Source: Forficula auricularia (lineage: Eukaryota; Arthropoda; Insecta; Dermaptera; Forficulidae). Taken from it: a stretch of DNA of 64,000 nt. The stretch lies in the NCBI GenBank assembly GCA_024734495.1, contig JALMQS010000030.1, positions 14,796,378 through 14,860,377 on the forward strand, in the 5' to 3' direction. The notes beneath the pieces were generated by a model. The model did no database searches. It was not told where the DNA came from and saw only the letters and a list, made by a program, of their open reading frames with translations. Positions 22,584 through 33,070 of this stretch are shown in pieces. The translations under genes and the position numbers were made by a program. Positions within the stretch are counted from its first letter, which is position 1. Each line of letters begins with the position of its first letter.

Positions 22584-22632
22584 ACAAAAATCCGACAATT
22601 CGAAGGATCGTGCTTCCTTCTTCAGGATTTAA
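22584..22632 (-). ncRNA. Degenerate hammerhead-like motif
   Basis: On the minus strand: AAATC, CTGAAGA, a hairpin AGGA..TCCTT, then GAATTGTC and GGATTT. Stem I (AAATC against GGATTT with one bulge) is preserved. The invariant GAAA has become GAAT, so the copy should be inactive. Downstream sequence resembles that next to the motifs at 24757 and 29475. Confidence 0.4.
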
Positions 22633-22639
22633 AAGGGTC

Positions 22640-23150
22640 AACGAAAGAACCTCGGTGTATATTAATATTATTATTTTAATAGCAATTACATTCAAAACTT
22701 GGTGATCAGTGATATGTCTTGATGATGAGAATAATGTTGGCAAAAAAAGAAAAATTAATTTTATTTTATTTTAGCTGCGAATTAAAATCGATCTTTTTAC
22801 ATGCATTTAAAATTCAAAATAATATTAATATATCGCATTTAATGAAATCAAAAACTACCGAACATCGATGGTAGGTTAGGCTGAAAAAAGTGTTATTAAC
22901 TAATCCTTTTATAAACGAAATGGTGTCACAAATTACTAATTCATCGAAACTGCCAACAGCCTACCAAGGCTTGAAAATATTTATTTATTCCCAAAATTCA
23001 CAAAGTACTTATTTAAGTCTTTACTTTTTCCAACAATTTATTATCTCCCGTCGAAAATTGATTTGCTAATTCGGTTTTAAAAGATGCGATAAGGATTTAA
23101 GGAGTTGTACATTTGAAGAAATAGTTAGATGGATCCCTTTTGGTTTTTTT
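22640..23150. other. Unassigned AT-rich sequence
   Basis: No gene, RNA gene or window-wide repeat recognised. Confidence 0.35.
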
Positions 23151-23159
23151 TTTCTCGTG

Positions 23160-23420
23160 CTAGGTGCAAATTTTATTGGGCTCTGGAGTCCTCTGGGAGT
23201 CTGTCTGGACCATCAAGCTAACGAGCTGCGTAAAAAAGCGCCTAGGCAGCAGGTGTGTGTGCGGCGCGGCTGCTGCGTTGCCACATCGACCCCCTCGCCC
23301 TCTTATGAGATAGATATGGAGGGATCTATCTTGCCCGTGGCCTCGGGCAATCGGAGCCCGTTTTTCTTGCCGGCCGGCCGACCCTGATGGCTGCTGCTGC
23401 TGAATGCTGAACCTACCGGT
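23160..23420. other. GC-rich island, possible exon or CpG-type element
   Basis: A sharp compositional change follows a long pyrimidine tract and TAG (23140-23162), which would fit a 3' splice site. Open frames of 76 and 108 codons overlap on opposite strands, and neither shows a domain that I know. It contains GGCCGGCCGG and (GCT)4. A (CA)n microsatellite follows at about 23465-23490. A non-coding exon or regulatory island is as likely as a coding one. Confidence 0.3.
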
Positions 23421-23874
23421 ACAATTTAGACAAAATGACGGCACATGAGAAAAGAAAGGACCACTCACACACACACACACACACACACAGAGAGAGAAAA
23501 GACCACCGGATTACAATCGAATCTAATAAATTATCGCGTCACGGGCTGGGAAATTCACATAATTTAGAACTTAAGACCCTGACTGAGAACGCACACAAGT
23601 TCATGACAATTATAAATCAATGATTTATTGAAACACCCAATCAATCACAAATGGTTCACCGTTAACTAAATTATTATTCTATCATCTAATCAATTCAAGG
23701 GAAATTTTAAATAATTTTATTTAATAGTTTGATATTTAAACCTACATATCGGAAACAATTTAATTTTTTTCAGTTCTTGATATTTAGAATTAACAATCAG
23801 ATTATTAAATAAAATTATTTAAAATTTCGCAGCTCCTTTAAATTAAAAATGATTAAAAAAAAAAAATAAATAAA

Positions 23875-24690
23875 ACCGAACTTCAAAAAAATTTAATGCA
23901 ACAAATAAAATACCCTAAAAGGTATAGAATAATTATTATCTTATTTAGTTACAACTAAACGACGAAATATTAACATGAAATTACTTGTTGAAGTCGGTAC
24001 CAAACAAACTATACCTATAAGCGAGCATATTTTATTATTATAATAATAATAAAAAAAAATTTCTTTGTTCAATTTAATTCTTTTAGTTTTTTGACATAAA
24101 ACAATACTTTGTTTAAAAGGTTTATATTTTATGTTAGTTGATGAATTGAATGAATTGTGATAGAAAAAAGAATACTGTTTAAAATGTTTTTTCTCGTAGT
24201 AAAAAATCCTGACAAATAAGTTTAATAATTTCCATTGGTTTCAACTATAATCCAACGACTTTAGTTATTTGCTATTTATTAATAATGGTTATGAGTTTTG
24301 TTTTATTTAGTTTTATTTTATTTGTTTATACACCTATTCGCGTGAATCTGTGACGACTGGCTAAATGGGCATCAAGTTCCCGAGGCCAAGGGGTAGAAAA
24401 AAAGTTTAATAAATGAGCCACTGAAGAAGTTGCAAAACAGCAACGAAACGTATGGCATATTTAATCAAAACTTGTATTTAATTTAATTTAAAGTCTTGTC
24501 CAACTCCCTACGATTCCTTTAATTATTAATCATGGACACGAATAATGAAATAGTACTAAGTAATATCCCTCGAGTTCGATTCATAAAAGGTATATGTTTG
24601 GCACCAACTTCAAAAAGTAATTTTATGTTAATATTTCGTCGTTTAGTTGTAACTAAATAGGATAATAATTATTTTATACGCAATTGGATG
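23875..24690. repeat. Family D palindrome, split by a ~520-bp insertion
   Basis: The left arm and part of the core (CTTCAAAAAAATTTAATGCAA.. to CCTATAAGCGAGC) occupy 23880-24031. The rest of the core and the right arm (GTACTAAGTAATATCCCTCG.. to AATTATTTTATAC) occupy 24553-24680. In uninterrupted copies these halves are joined by about 14 bp of core. The insertion at about 24032-24550 carries a hammerhead-like motif. Confidence 0.7.
24410..24463 (+). ncRNA. Hammerhead-like ribozyme motif inside an insertion
   Basis: CTGAAGA (24421-24427), which fits the CUGANGA core, is followed by a perfect 5-bp stem II GTTGC/GCAAC with an AAAACA loop, then GAAA. ACGU, self-complementary and usable as a minimal or intermolecular stem III, comes next, and then A as cleavage base. 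Stem I is strong: TAAATGAGCCA pairs with TGGCATATTTA over 11 positions, with one A-A mismatch and one G-U. One extra A separates CUGAAGA from stem II. Confidence 0.55.
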
Positions 24691-24756
24691 TTGATGAAAG
24701 CAGTCCACGGTGGTTGTAAAAAATAAGACTATAGAGGTTTTATTATTTTACATTTA

Positions 24757-24809
24757 TTTGTTAAACCGACGTTTCGGAGATTTATTCTCTCCTTCTTCAG
24801 GGTAACAAA
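24757..24809 (-). ncRNA. Hammerhead-like ribozyme motif
   Basis: Minus strand: TTTGTTACC, CTGAAGA, stem II GGAGA/TCTCC with a 7-base loop, GAAA, ACGU as stem III, then C (GUC triplet), then GGTTTAACAAA. Stem I pairs CC with GG and, past a two-base bulge, TTTGTTA with TAACAAA perfectly. All hammerhead core positions are present except for one additional A before stem II. It lies 80 bp right of the split family D copy. Confidence 0.6.
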
Positions 24810-24939
24810 AAGTCAATGAAAGTAGTTCAAAACATAATTACTTTCTGTCTCCTTTGACAATGCCAAAAAAACATTATAAAATTTTTTCATCTCGAATAGA
24901 AAATACAAGTAACAATGTTATGTTAATTAACATATTGAT

Positions 24940-25039
24940 NNNNNNNNNNNNNNNNNNNNNNNNNNNNNNNNNNNNNNNNNNNNNNNNNNNNNNNNNNNNN
25001 NNNNNNNNNNNNNNNNNNNNNNNNNNNNNNNNNNNNNNN
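24940..25039. other. Assembly gap (100 N)
   Basis: A run of exactly 100 N, the usual placeholder for a scaffold gap of unknown true size. Open frames crossing it have no meaning. Confidence 0.99.
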
Positions 25040-25430
25040 ACATAGATAATAATTTTTAGTCTGATAGGTAAGAATGTAATTATAATTTCATTACAAAACC
25101 GTGCTTCATTCAAACGGCACACGTGCTTGAAACAAAAGATAGTGGACCATTTCTTTGAAATGAAATTATGTGGAAAGTTATTTTATTTTTTTAACGTATG
25201 TATTTTTTTAAACAATTCTATGTAATTTTGATATAAACATGTTTTTTTTTACTTAATAAATTCAAATTCGCTTATTTGAGGATTTGTTTCGTTTTTATTA
25301 CCCATATACCCGGATTATCCGGATTTTCGATAATCCGGTTTGCCTTTGGTTCCAGTTAGTCCGGATAGACGCAATTTTAGAAAATTTAAAATGAATTACT
25401 GCTATGTGATGAATATATAAATAAAGAAAA
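25040..25430 (-). mobile_element. Tigger/pogo-like MITE fragments
   Basis: Two blocks are reverse-complement matches of sequence at 40400-41470. The first is 25040-25220, with CATAGATAATAATTTTTAGT and AAAGATAGTGGACCATTTC. The second is 25255-25400, with TACCCGGATTATCCGGATTT and CCGGTTTGCCTTTGG. The copy at 41527 preserves an outer end reading CAGTAAAACCTCGTTTATCC, typical of pogo/Tigger-type ends. Here that end is missing or lies in the gap. Confidence 0.5.
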
Positions 25431-25684
25431 ATTTCGAAATAAAAATTGTTTTTTTTTTTATCCAAAATTATTTTGGAACTTCGTTTAGCTTTTATCTATT
25501 TTCTAGAATGACAAAATCTTCAGTGATTCAAATAGCTAGGTATTTATTTTTTCACTTTTCCATTTCTCATAATATATTATATTAAAAGAGAAAAAGATTT
25601 AATGAATAAAAATTACAACTATTATTATAACAATTAAACAATAATTAGAAATTAAATATTTTAGATAACGGTACTATTATTTAA

Positions 25685-25865
25685 AAAGAAACTAACAAAT
25701 ATAGAGATTAACAATATAAAGAAAAATAAAATATAAATTAGATACAAAAATACAAGAAACAGAATAAAACATAAAAAAATACAAAATATAAAATACAAAA
25801 TAGAAATACAAAATATATATTACAAAATATAAATTACACAATATAAAATATAAGTTAGAGGCTAT
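25685..25865 (-). repeat. A/T-rich tail repeats of the adjacent LINE
   Basis: Plus strand shows many short variants of (AAATATAAA/ATACAAAA). On the minus strand this follows the stop codon of the LINE reading frame at 25870 and probably represents its 3' untranslated tail. Confidence 0.5.
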
Positions 25866-26730
25866 AGCATTAGCATGATAAAGCTTCAGTGAGTCCACGC
25901 AAAAAGCGGGCAGCAGAGGATGGTTGTCTTAGGGCAGAGGGCATTGAGTTCCACAGTCGTGGGGCTGTGATCTCAAATGACCTCGATCTGAGGGCAGTCT
26001 GATGTCGCGGGCATACCAGGGCTCTTGATCTTATTGAAGGACCAGGGGTAAGTAGTTCCGCCAGGTAGGAGGGAGACCCCGATATAAGGACCCTATGGAC
26101 AAACCTCAGGTACCTAACCTTTAGATAGTTAGGAAGGCTGAAGCCTAATACCTCTACTACCCTCTCAGAAACATGATCCATATGGCCCAGGTCGTAAATG
26201 TATCTTATGCACGAATTAAATGCCACCAATAACCTGTGGAGAGAAACGCTGTCGAGGCCGTAGTAGACGACCTCTCCATTCAAGAAGTGGGGTAATAATA
26301 AGACGAGAACAAGTCTACGGCGCAGCCAGACAGGTGTTGCGTGGGCCATTTTTCGGAGAGGATACAACGAACCGTATACTCTTTTACAGATCAGACTAAC
26401 ATGGTCACTCCATGTCAATCTAGAGTTAATGACCATGCCAAGATCTCTGACATGTTTGGAGTAGGGGATGTCTGTGCTACAGACATTCACCGCAGGAATC
26501 ACTCCTGATCACGGGAGGATAATACAATCGCCTGTGTCGTCGCGGGGTTGAGCATCAATCCATTCACGGTAGACCACTGGGAAATCGATTCAATGTCGGT
26601 ATTAATTTTTTCAACAGAAAGCCTACTGTCGACGTGTCCTTGGTGGGAATAGATCTCGAAGATCATCGGCGAAGAGATGGTATCTACAATGACGGAGAAC
26701 TTCAGGAAGATCATTGATAAATAGTGAGAA
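25866..26730 (-). mobile_element. 5'-truncated non-LTR retrotransposon (jockey/CR1-like RT end)
   Basis: The minus-strand frame at 25870-26502 encodes the region after the reverse-transcriptase catalytic site. It contains a DLGMVINSRLTWSDHV block and ends with the RSFEITAPRLWNSMPSALR motif typical of jockey/CR1-type LINEs. Upstream (26499-26714 plus a second frame), FADD, the catalytic motif, can be read at about 26660-26673, separated by a frameshift from the following IYSHQGHVDSRLS. Nothing upstream of ND(L)PEVL is left. The copy is therefore 5' truncated and has at least one frameshift. Finer clade placement is not possible by eye. Confidence 0.8.
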
Positions 26731-26929
26731 AAGCTTTAAAGTTTAAAGTTTAAAGCTTTAATCTTTAAAGTAGACACTGAGAACAATGTCCGATACTATA
26801 GGGCCTCTTATAACCAAGCTAATATCCTGAATTTTATACATTCATAAAAATAAGTTTGTTTGTTCCTGAAAGGGATTTTCTTGGGAGTGAGTAGTGTAGT
26901 GACCTTTCATGATGTTTTGCTCTGGAAAT

Positions 26930-27110
26930 ATTTAATATAAAAAGGGTTAGAGTCCAGTCAATTGTGCAAGTGGGCTCTCTATGGAGTTCTGATTTTTTGT
27001 ATATATATGTTTTTTGGGGCGCTGGATCCAAATCTGAGGTCTCCCACCAAAATTTCGCACGCAACATTGAAAAATGCATAAAAATGTGAAAATGCCCATT
27101 TCTTTGGATG
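26930..27110 (-). repeat. Dispersed repeat family H, distal fragment
   Basis: Contains TTTTTTGGGGCGCTGGATCC, AAATCTGAGGTCTCCCACC and AGTCCAGTCAATTGTGCAAG. It matches the reverse complement of 38470-38620. Together with 28240-28610 it makes up one family H copy interrupted by about 1.1 kb of other DNA. Confidence 0.75.
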
Positions 27111-28239
27111 TTTTTTGCTTATAACTAGTGGTCAAGCAACTTGTAAAGAGTGAAATTTTTTCTGACTCCAAAGGTTAAAAAAGCTACCCGAACCAAGTAA
27201 ATTAAGGAAAAAGAAAAAAAGGTGAATATATTAACTAAAAATAATGTAGAGATTAAACTAAAAATTAAAATGTACATGGAACAAAAAAAAGGGGAAGACG
27301 CAATTTTCAAACGAATAACGTATTTATTGAAAATTAGGTAAAAAAACATAAACAAAAAAATCGAGCAATTAATGAAATTATTAACAATGATAATTAATAA
27401 ATTTAATTATATTCAATTATAAATATGAACAATGTAATTAGATAAAAAAGTTATTGAATAATTAATTAAATCAGTAACAACATTAATAGGAGTAATTAAA
27501 TTCTTAAAGAGATGTATTCAAATTCGTAAAATGATGAGATTGCAATCTTTTTTAAAAATAAATAAAATTTAAGTTAAATATGATAAGAATCTAGAGTAAA
27601 ATTAATCCAATAAATTAATTAATATAAGAATCAATGCCTTTGCATATAAGCTTAATATCTAAGTTACAATTAATGATGCTGTTTAAAAATATAAAAATCT
27701 TACAAATTGCAAAAGGCTTGTTATTAGAGGAAATATTTAGTTAAGCAATAGATAAATTAGTTATAAATACTGTGAGTTAATAATGCGTTTGTTCAGAGCG
27801 ATGAATCTGGTAGGCAATATTCGCAAACAATCACCCGATTGTATCGAATTCCAATCAATGTGTGTTCCAAGTGAGGATGAGAAACCCAAAAGAAGATCCA
27901 GATGATTCAGCTGTGTTGAGCCAATCAATCGATTGCAGCTTTGAATTTCTCCAATGAGAAATGAAATACTAAACCCAGTTGGTTTAATATCAATGATAAA
28001 TGTGTTAAGTGATCTTCTGAGAGGGTCTAAGGGTGATTCAACTACTTCACAGTTAGCGTTAGTAAGAGCAATGTGTACAGGGAGAAGGTTGAAGCAAGAA
28101 TGAGAATAAAAAAAGTTTGTTTGTTTTCCCAATTAATTATTAATAATGGAAAATAAATTTTAATTGGCATTGTTTCAAGTCACGTGGTTAATGTCATGGA
28201 GATAGTAATTAAGAGTCGAACTGATAATTAACTAGAGTA
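27111..28239. other. Unassigned sequence within an interrupted family H repeat
   Basis: AT-rich sequence between two halves of a family H copy, probably one or more insertions. A 123-codon minus-strand frame at 27761-28132 is of normal composition but shows no family that I recognise. It could be the tail of a decayed retroelement. Confidence 0.3.
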
Positions 28240-28610
28240 CCTCCTACTTTCATAGGAGCGCTTTTGGCGCAACTAACTAGAAAACTACATATTAACTTTT
28301 CGTAAATAACCTTACTATTCAAAAAGAAAGTTGATAAAATTTCCTACAAATTTCACTATTTAGAGGTTTTTTCCGACCAACCGTTCGGGCTCAAGCGCTA
28401 GTTGAATATTGGCCTATTTTTTCTGTTTCGGCAAATCCTAAAAACTCACACTTTTTTTGATATTTTCCCATTTTGACCATGAAGGAGCACGTTTTCTACG
28501 AAAGACTATTCTATACATTTTTAAACTAGATTAAATTTGCTACAATTCAAACGAAATTTCATCTTAATTGGATAAATGGTGATCCGTACCGCAAATGAGG
28601 TTGAGGTTTT
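28240..28610 (-). repeat. Dispersed repeat family H, proximal fragment
   Basis: Contains CCGTTCGGGCTCAAGCGCTA, TTTGACCATGAAGGAGCACG and GGTGATCCGTACCGCAA, matching the reverse complement of 38120-38400. Non-coding. Confidence 0.75.
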
Positions 28611-28654
28611 GAAAAACTGCAATTATATTATATTATTAATTTAAATAACGTACC

Positions 28655-28731
28655 TATATATATTTAATGTTAACATATATATATATATATATATTTAATG
28701 TTAACATATATATATATATATATTTAATGTT

Positions 28732-28800
<69 letters not shown>
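28655..28800. repeat. (TA)n microsatellite with repeated TTTAATGTTAACAT spacer
   Basis: About 32 uninterrupted AT units at 28737-28800 are preceded by three short (AT)n blocks separated by identical TTTAATGTTAACATATA units. A typical replication-slippage locus. Between 28800 and 29450 no gene is seen. Confidence 0.9.
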
Positions 28801-28804
<4 letters not shown>

Positions 28805-29474
28805 TGAAAGCGAAAGTTAAAAACTTTAAATAAAATTTATTATTGAATATTATATTATTATTATTATTGATTCCCCAAAGAATCCGACAGATGGGAATTG
28901 TAGTAAATTTATATATATATATTAGAGTGGGTCAAAAAAATCCATTATTTTTTTTTCAAAAGGGACACAAAAAAATGGGTTGCTAGACATCTTAAAAAAA
29001 TTCTTTCTAAATATGAGCTCTTAATTTTAATAAGAAGATCCTCCGCATCGCAGTTTTTTTTTTCTCAGTCCAATAGAAAAAAATTCATACCTCATCATTA
29101 ATTGATTGTACAGAAAAATGTTCTTTAAGAATTTCATAGGAAATTTAATTCTCTACAAAAAAGGTATCTTATATTTTTTTCCGTAAACCTCACCATTTGA
29201 AAGATATCGAAGATTTAAGTTTGATTATTTTAAGACAAATTTCATTTTTGTTTATGAATTTTATAACTCAACAATAAATGGCTATTATAAAATTCGCAAT
29301 ACAAATTTTTGTAGGAAATTAACTGCTCTATAAAAAAGGTGTTTTATGTTTTGGCGATTAAATTAAGCGTTCAAAAGATATTCGTCATCAAATTTTCATG
29401 TGTAAAGATTTTAAGAGTTTTTGATTAGATATTCGAAAAATTTCAATTTAATTTATTGGAATCCTTCCTTCTTT

Positions 29475-29529
29475 CCTTTCAAACCGACGTTTCGGAGGAT
29501 TTTTCCATCTTTCTTCAGGGTTTCAAAGG
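29475..29529 (-). ncRNA. Hammerhead-like ribozyme motif with 11-position stem I
   Basis: Minus strand: CCTTTGAAACC, CTGAAGA, an imperfect stem II hairpin, GAAA, ACGU, C (GUC triplet), GGTTTGAAAGG. The two stem I strands pair over 11 positions with a single G-G mismatch. Stem II has two mismatches and is the weak part. The sequence right of it (GGGTCAATGAA) is shared with the 22584 and 24757 motifs, so the three belong to one family. Confidence 0.5.
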
Positions 29530-29685
29530 GTCAATGAATGAAACAAATAAAATGTTTCCTTCTTCTCTCCACAGTAGTGTTCAAAAACTTTCTTCATTTT
29601 TAACAAAGGCAAAATTTCTACCAGTCCGTCTCTCTCCAGAGAAAATTTCGTTGCAATAAAATAATAATAACTTAAAAATAAAATA

Positions 29686-30060
29686 AAATACACTAAAAGG
29701 TATAAAATAATAATCTTATTAAGTTACAAGTAAACGTCGAAATATTACCATGAAATTTCTTTTTGAAGTCGGTGCCAAACAAACTATATGTTCGAGCGTA
29801 CCCGCCAAACGTACTAAGTAAGATCCTTCGAATTTGATTCATAAAATGTATATGCTTAGCACCGACTTCAAAAAGTAATTTCATGTTAATATTTCGTCGT
29901 TTAGTTGTAACAAAATAATATAATTATTTTATACCTTTTAGTGCATTTTATTTTAATTTTGAGTTATTATTATTTTATTTGTTGCATTTAATTTTTTGAA
30001 ATCGGTTTTATTATTGTTATTTTTTTTATAAAAATTATTTTTCTTTTTCTTTTTAGTGAT
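29686..30060. repeat. Family D palindrome
   Basis: Left arm 29686-29785 and right arm 29850-29960 are inverted around the core GAGCGTACCCGCCAAACGTA. The outer part continues to a TTTTTAGTGATGTTATTAATAG segment. The farther half (TTGACCAAATTAATATGGC.) appears only after a ~190-bp interruption at about 30070-30250, which contains a CTCGAAACGTTTG motif. Confidence 0.7.
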
Positions 30061-30529
30061 GTTATTAATAGTGACTTAATATAAGATAATTCAGAAAATG
30101 ATAATAAAATTCAAGTCATAAATATAGAAACTATCTCGAAACGTTTGCGGGTTTTAAATGAATGTTATAAGATTTTTTTAGAAAAGATTTTATTTATCAT
30201 AATTTCGATTAATTGCTCATAAGAATTGGAGATTTACGTTATTTCTGTCGTTGATCATATCATCAGAACTTGACCAAATTAATATGGCTCCATTCCAAAG
30301 ATACCCCTTTCCAATAAAAAAAGAATTATCGAAATCGGTTTTAAAATACATGTTTCTGAGCCCCACACTTTTTGATTAAGTATTACATTATTTTGTACTT
30401 TTAAAAGCGTGTTTTTTAGTTGTTTTTTTAAATATAATTTTATCATTAAAGTTTCTAGATTATTCTGTTAATTCTATTAAAGATTTGTAATTTATTTATA
30501 TATATCTATATATATAAAATTAAGGTTTT

Positions 30530-31150
30530 GTCTGTACATTGGTCCAAATCACGCCAAATTTTGGTTGCACACGTTTCAAGCAAAGTTATGAACGAAAACA
30601 CCCTCAACAAAATGCCTGTCTGTATGTCTGTCTGTCTGTCTGTTTCAGTGGTTTCCGCGAAAAGTTGCTCACGATTCACGTCAAAACGGCTGAAGGGATT
30701 ATTATGAAATTTCATATTTGTATCAGAGGTCTTCTAACTTACGTTTTTAGCTATATAAGGTTTTGATATTTTAACCCCAAAAGGGGGTTTGGGGGGGCGC
30801 ATGAATGAAAATTATCAAATAACTCTTAAACTATTAACTTTACGGCAAATTTTATAATGAGCAAAGTTGTATGGGGTGTGATTTTTGACAACTTTTGTTT
30901 AAAAAAATTCCCCCAAAAAACCACCCAAAAAAGGGGGGGGAAAGTGAAAAATATGTAAATTCTTGCCCTTGGAGCAAACTCAACCAAATTTTGTATACAT
31001 AATCTGTGGGCCTCTAGGGAGCTAGAAATAAAAAACTAACCACCCAAAATGGGGGGGGGGGGTGAAAAAATGAAAAAAACTTGCTCTTGGACCAAACTCA
31101 ACCAAATTTTGTATACATAATCTGTGGGTCACTAGAAGGCTAGAAATGCA
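30530..31150. repeat. Composite repeat with (TGTC)n and family B modules
   Basis: Begins GGTTTTGTCTGTACATTGG, contains (TGTC)4 near 30617-30642, then AAAAGGGGGTTTGGGGGGGC. It ends with two copies of the family B module (CAACCAAATTTTGTATACAT, then CTGTGGGCC / CTGTGGGTC). A mixed or older member of the family B group. The 69- and 75-codon frames on opposite strands are not supported. Confidence 0.5.
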
Positions 31151-31154
31151 AAAA

Positions 31155-31580
31155 ATGGGTGCGGCGAGTGGGTGCGGGGGTGGAATGGAGGTGGGGGTGA
31201 GGAGTGAGGAGGAGTAGGGTGGGGGTGCAGGGGGTGCGGGGTGGAGTCCAGGGGCATAGCGGTGATGTAGTCCGGGGGCTAGGGTGGGGGTGTGGTGCGC
31301 AGGGTTGGAGGGTACGGGGTGGGTGGGGTGCGGGGTCCAAGGAGGGTGGTGTGCGGGTGGTGGTGTGGGGGCGGGGGTTGGGAATGGCTGCATGGTGCGG
31401 GGGTGGGGGTGGGGATGGGGTGAATGGGTTATGGTGCGGAATGGAGTGTTGGGGTGGTGGTGGTGCGAGAATTGGGCATGGTGCGGGGGTGAGGGCGCTG
31501 GGTGGGTTTCGTGGGGTGTGGTGGGTGGGAGTGAGGGGTGAGGGTGGGGCTCGAGGGTTGGGGGTCCAGGGGGCGTGCCT
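31155..31580. repeat. G-rich strand-asymmetric tract
   Basis: About 425 bp in which the plus strand is mostly G with T/A and few C. Dozens of GGGG or GGGTG runs and a loose GGGTGCGGGG-type repeat are present. Composition is extreme against the AT-rich flanks. The overlapping glycine- or proline-rich open frames come from low complexity. Confidence 0.85.
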
Positions 31581-31921
31581 TGCAGCTAGTGTTATTATAT
31601 TAAATAATCAATACATTTTTTTTCAATTTAAATAAATAATAAATATGTTCATGTAGATATATAATTTAATTGTTAGAGACTATAGTTTCGAAGGTTTGAC
31701 CTTTATCATTAGTCTTTTTAATTAGAAACATACTATGTGTTTTGATGTTGTTCTTGTTTTTCTAATCTTCTATCTAAATTAGTCAAAAATAATTTTAATA
31801 TAATTTTCGATTGAAAAACTTATTAACAAGTATTTGAATTATAATAAAACAAGTGAATGAATAAATAAACAAAATTAATTAGTTGAATAAAATATTTCAC
31901 TGTCGATGATAACAGAATTGT

Positions 31922-32071
31922 TTTTATTTTAGGTTAAAAAATAAAATGAGAGATGGAGTCTTCTGTTTTTAAATAAAATAATTTTTAATTATTTCTAGAT
32001 CTAATTAAAAATTATTTTATTTAAAAACAGAAGACTCCATCTCTCATTTTATTTTTTAACCTAAAACAAAA
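31922..32071. repeat. Near-perfect 70-bp-arm palindrome
   Basis: 31922-31991 and 32002-32071 are reverse complements with one visible mismatch, separated by TTTCTAGATC. The paralogous block near 53900 lacks it, so it was inserted or generated after the duplication. Non-coding. Confidence 0.9.
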
Positions 32072-33070
32072 TTAAATAATTAAGGTTAAGGTTTTTAACT
32101 CAAATCATCCTTACAAATATTCTATATTAGCAAATAACTCATGGGATAATGGATATAGAAATTGAAATTATTTTCATAAAATAGGCTAAACAAAAATTAC
32201 CTGTCAATTTTGACGTATTGATTTTAATTTAAAATAATGGTAATTCATTTGACATCTAAATCGTTGGATCTCACTGAAGAGACAATACATTTAAAATGAG
32301 GGAGTCAAGGGCCTGGGTTGGTTAGTTCGAAACAACATTCAGACAACATTGGACTTTAATAATAATAAAAAATAAAACTCAATCACATAAAGAAGACCCT
32401 ATATATATAAATCCATAAATGACATTAAAATATATGAATTTTAAATAATGGATCTGAAAAAAACCTAATTTAAAAGTGAAATCGTGAGTACGATTTTTGA
32501 AAATCTTACAGCATCTTATTTTGGAAGTAAATATATCAACATCAAATTCACATCTAATACATCATACTAAGTGTGAGTTAACTTCTCTCCAGAATCAGTC
32601 TAAATTTGCTATCCGTCACAGTATCAAGATGCGCAAACCTTTTGAGACAAGCAATTCTTGAACAGAGCCTACGATCTTTATTCGTCCAACGTATAAATGA
32701 AACTAAACATGGATCCGATTGTTTAAGACCTGAAAAAATTACTGCTGTATGTATTCATATTATTGAACAATGTATTGAATTATTTTTCAAATAAAAAATG
32801 ATTCAAATGAAAATAGCTTATAATGTTTCTTTTCTGTTGTTATAGATAGGATGGTCTACATATTAAGCTACGATTTTAACAAATCCCGGCGTTTGTCAGT
32901 CACCTAAATGCCTCCTAAATGCTTTAATTCTTGTAAAATAATATCAATTATACAAATCATTCTAGAAAGCAAACATCAAAGGATTATAAAATACAAATTA
33001 TTATTATTAATTATTTGACTGATATTGTCTAATTATCAGCGGACAGTTTGAGAAACGATTATTGATCAAA

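Noticed and set aside
24854..25122. Open frames crossing the N run
   Set aside because: They exist only because N codons are read through; there is no real sequence at 24940-25039.
27761..28132. 123-codon minus-strand frame as a gene
   Set aside because: No recognisable family, no splice or promoter support, and it sits in DNA interrupting a repeat; left as unassigned.
31022..31635. Proline/glycine-rich open frames on both strands
   Set aside because: They follow from the G-rich low-complexity tract; overlapping long frames in several registers are expected there.
32606..32794. 62-codon frame upstream of IR pseudogene 1, also seen at 54305-54586
   Set aside because: Shared only because both blocks are duplicates; indels between the copies break the frame, and no domain is recognised.
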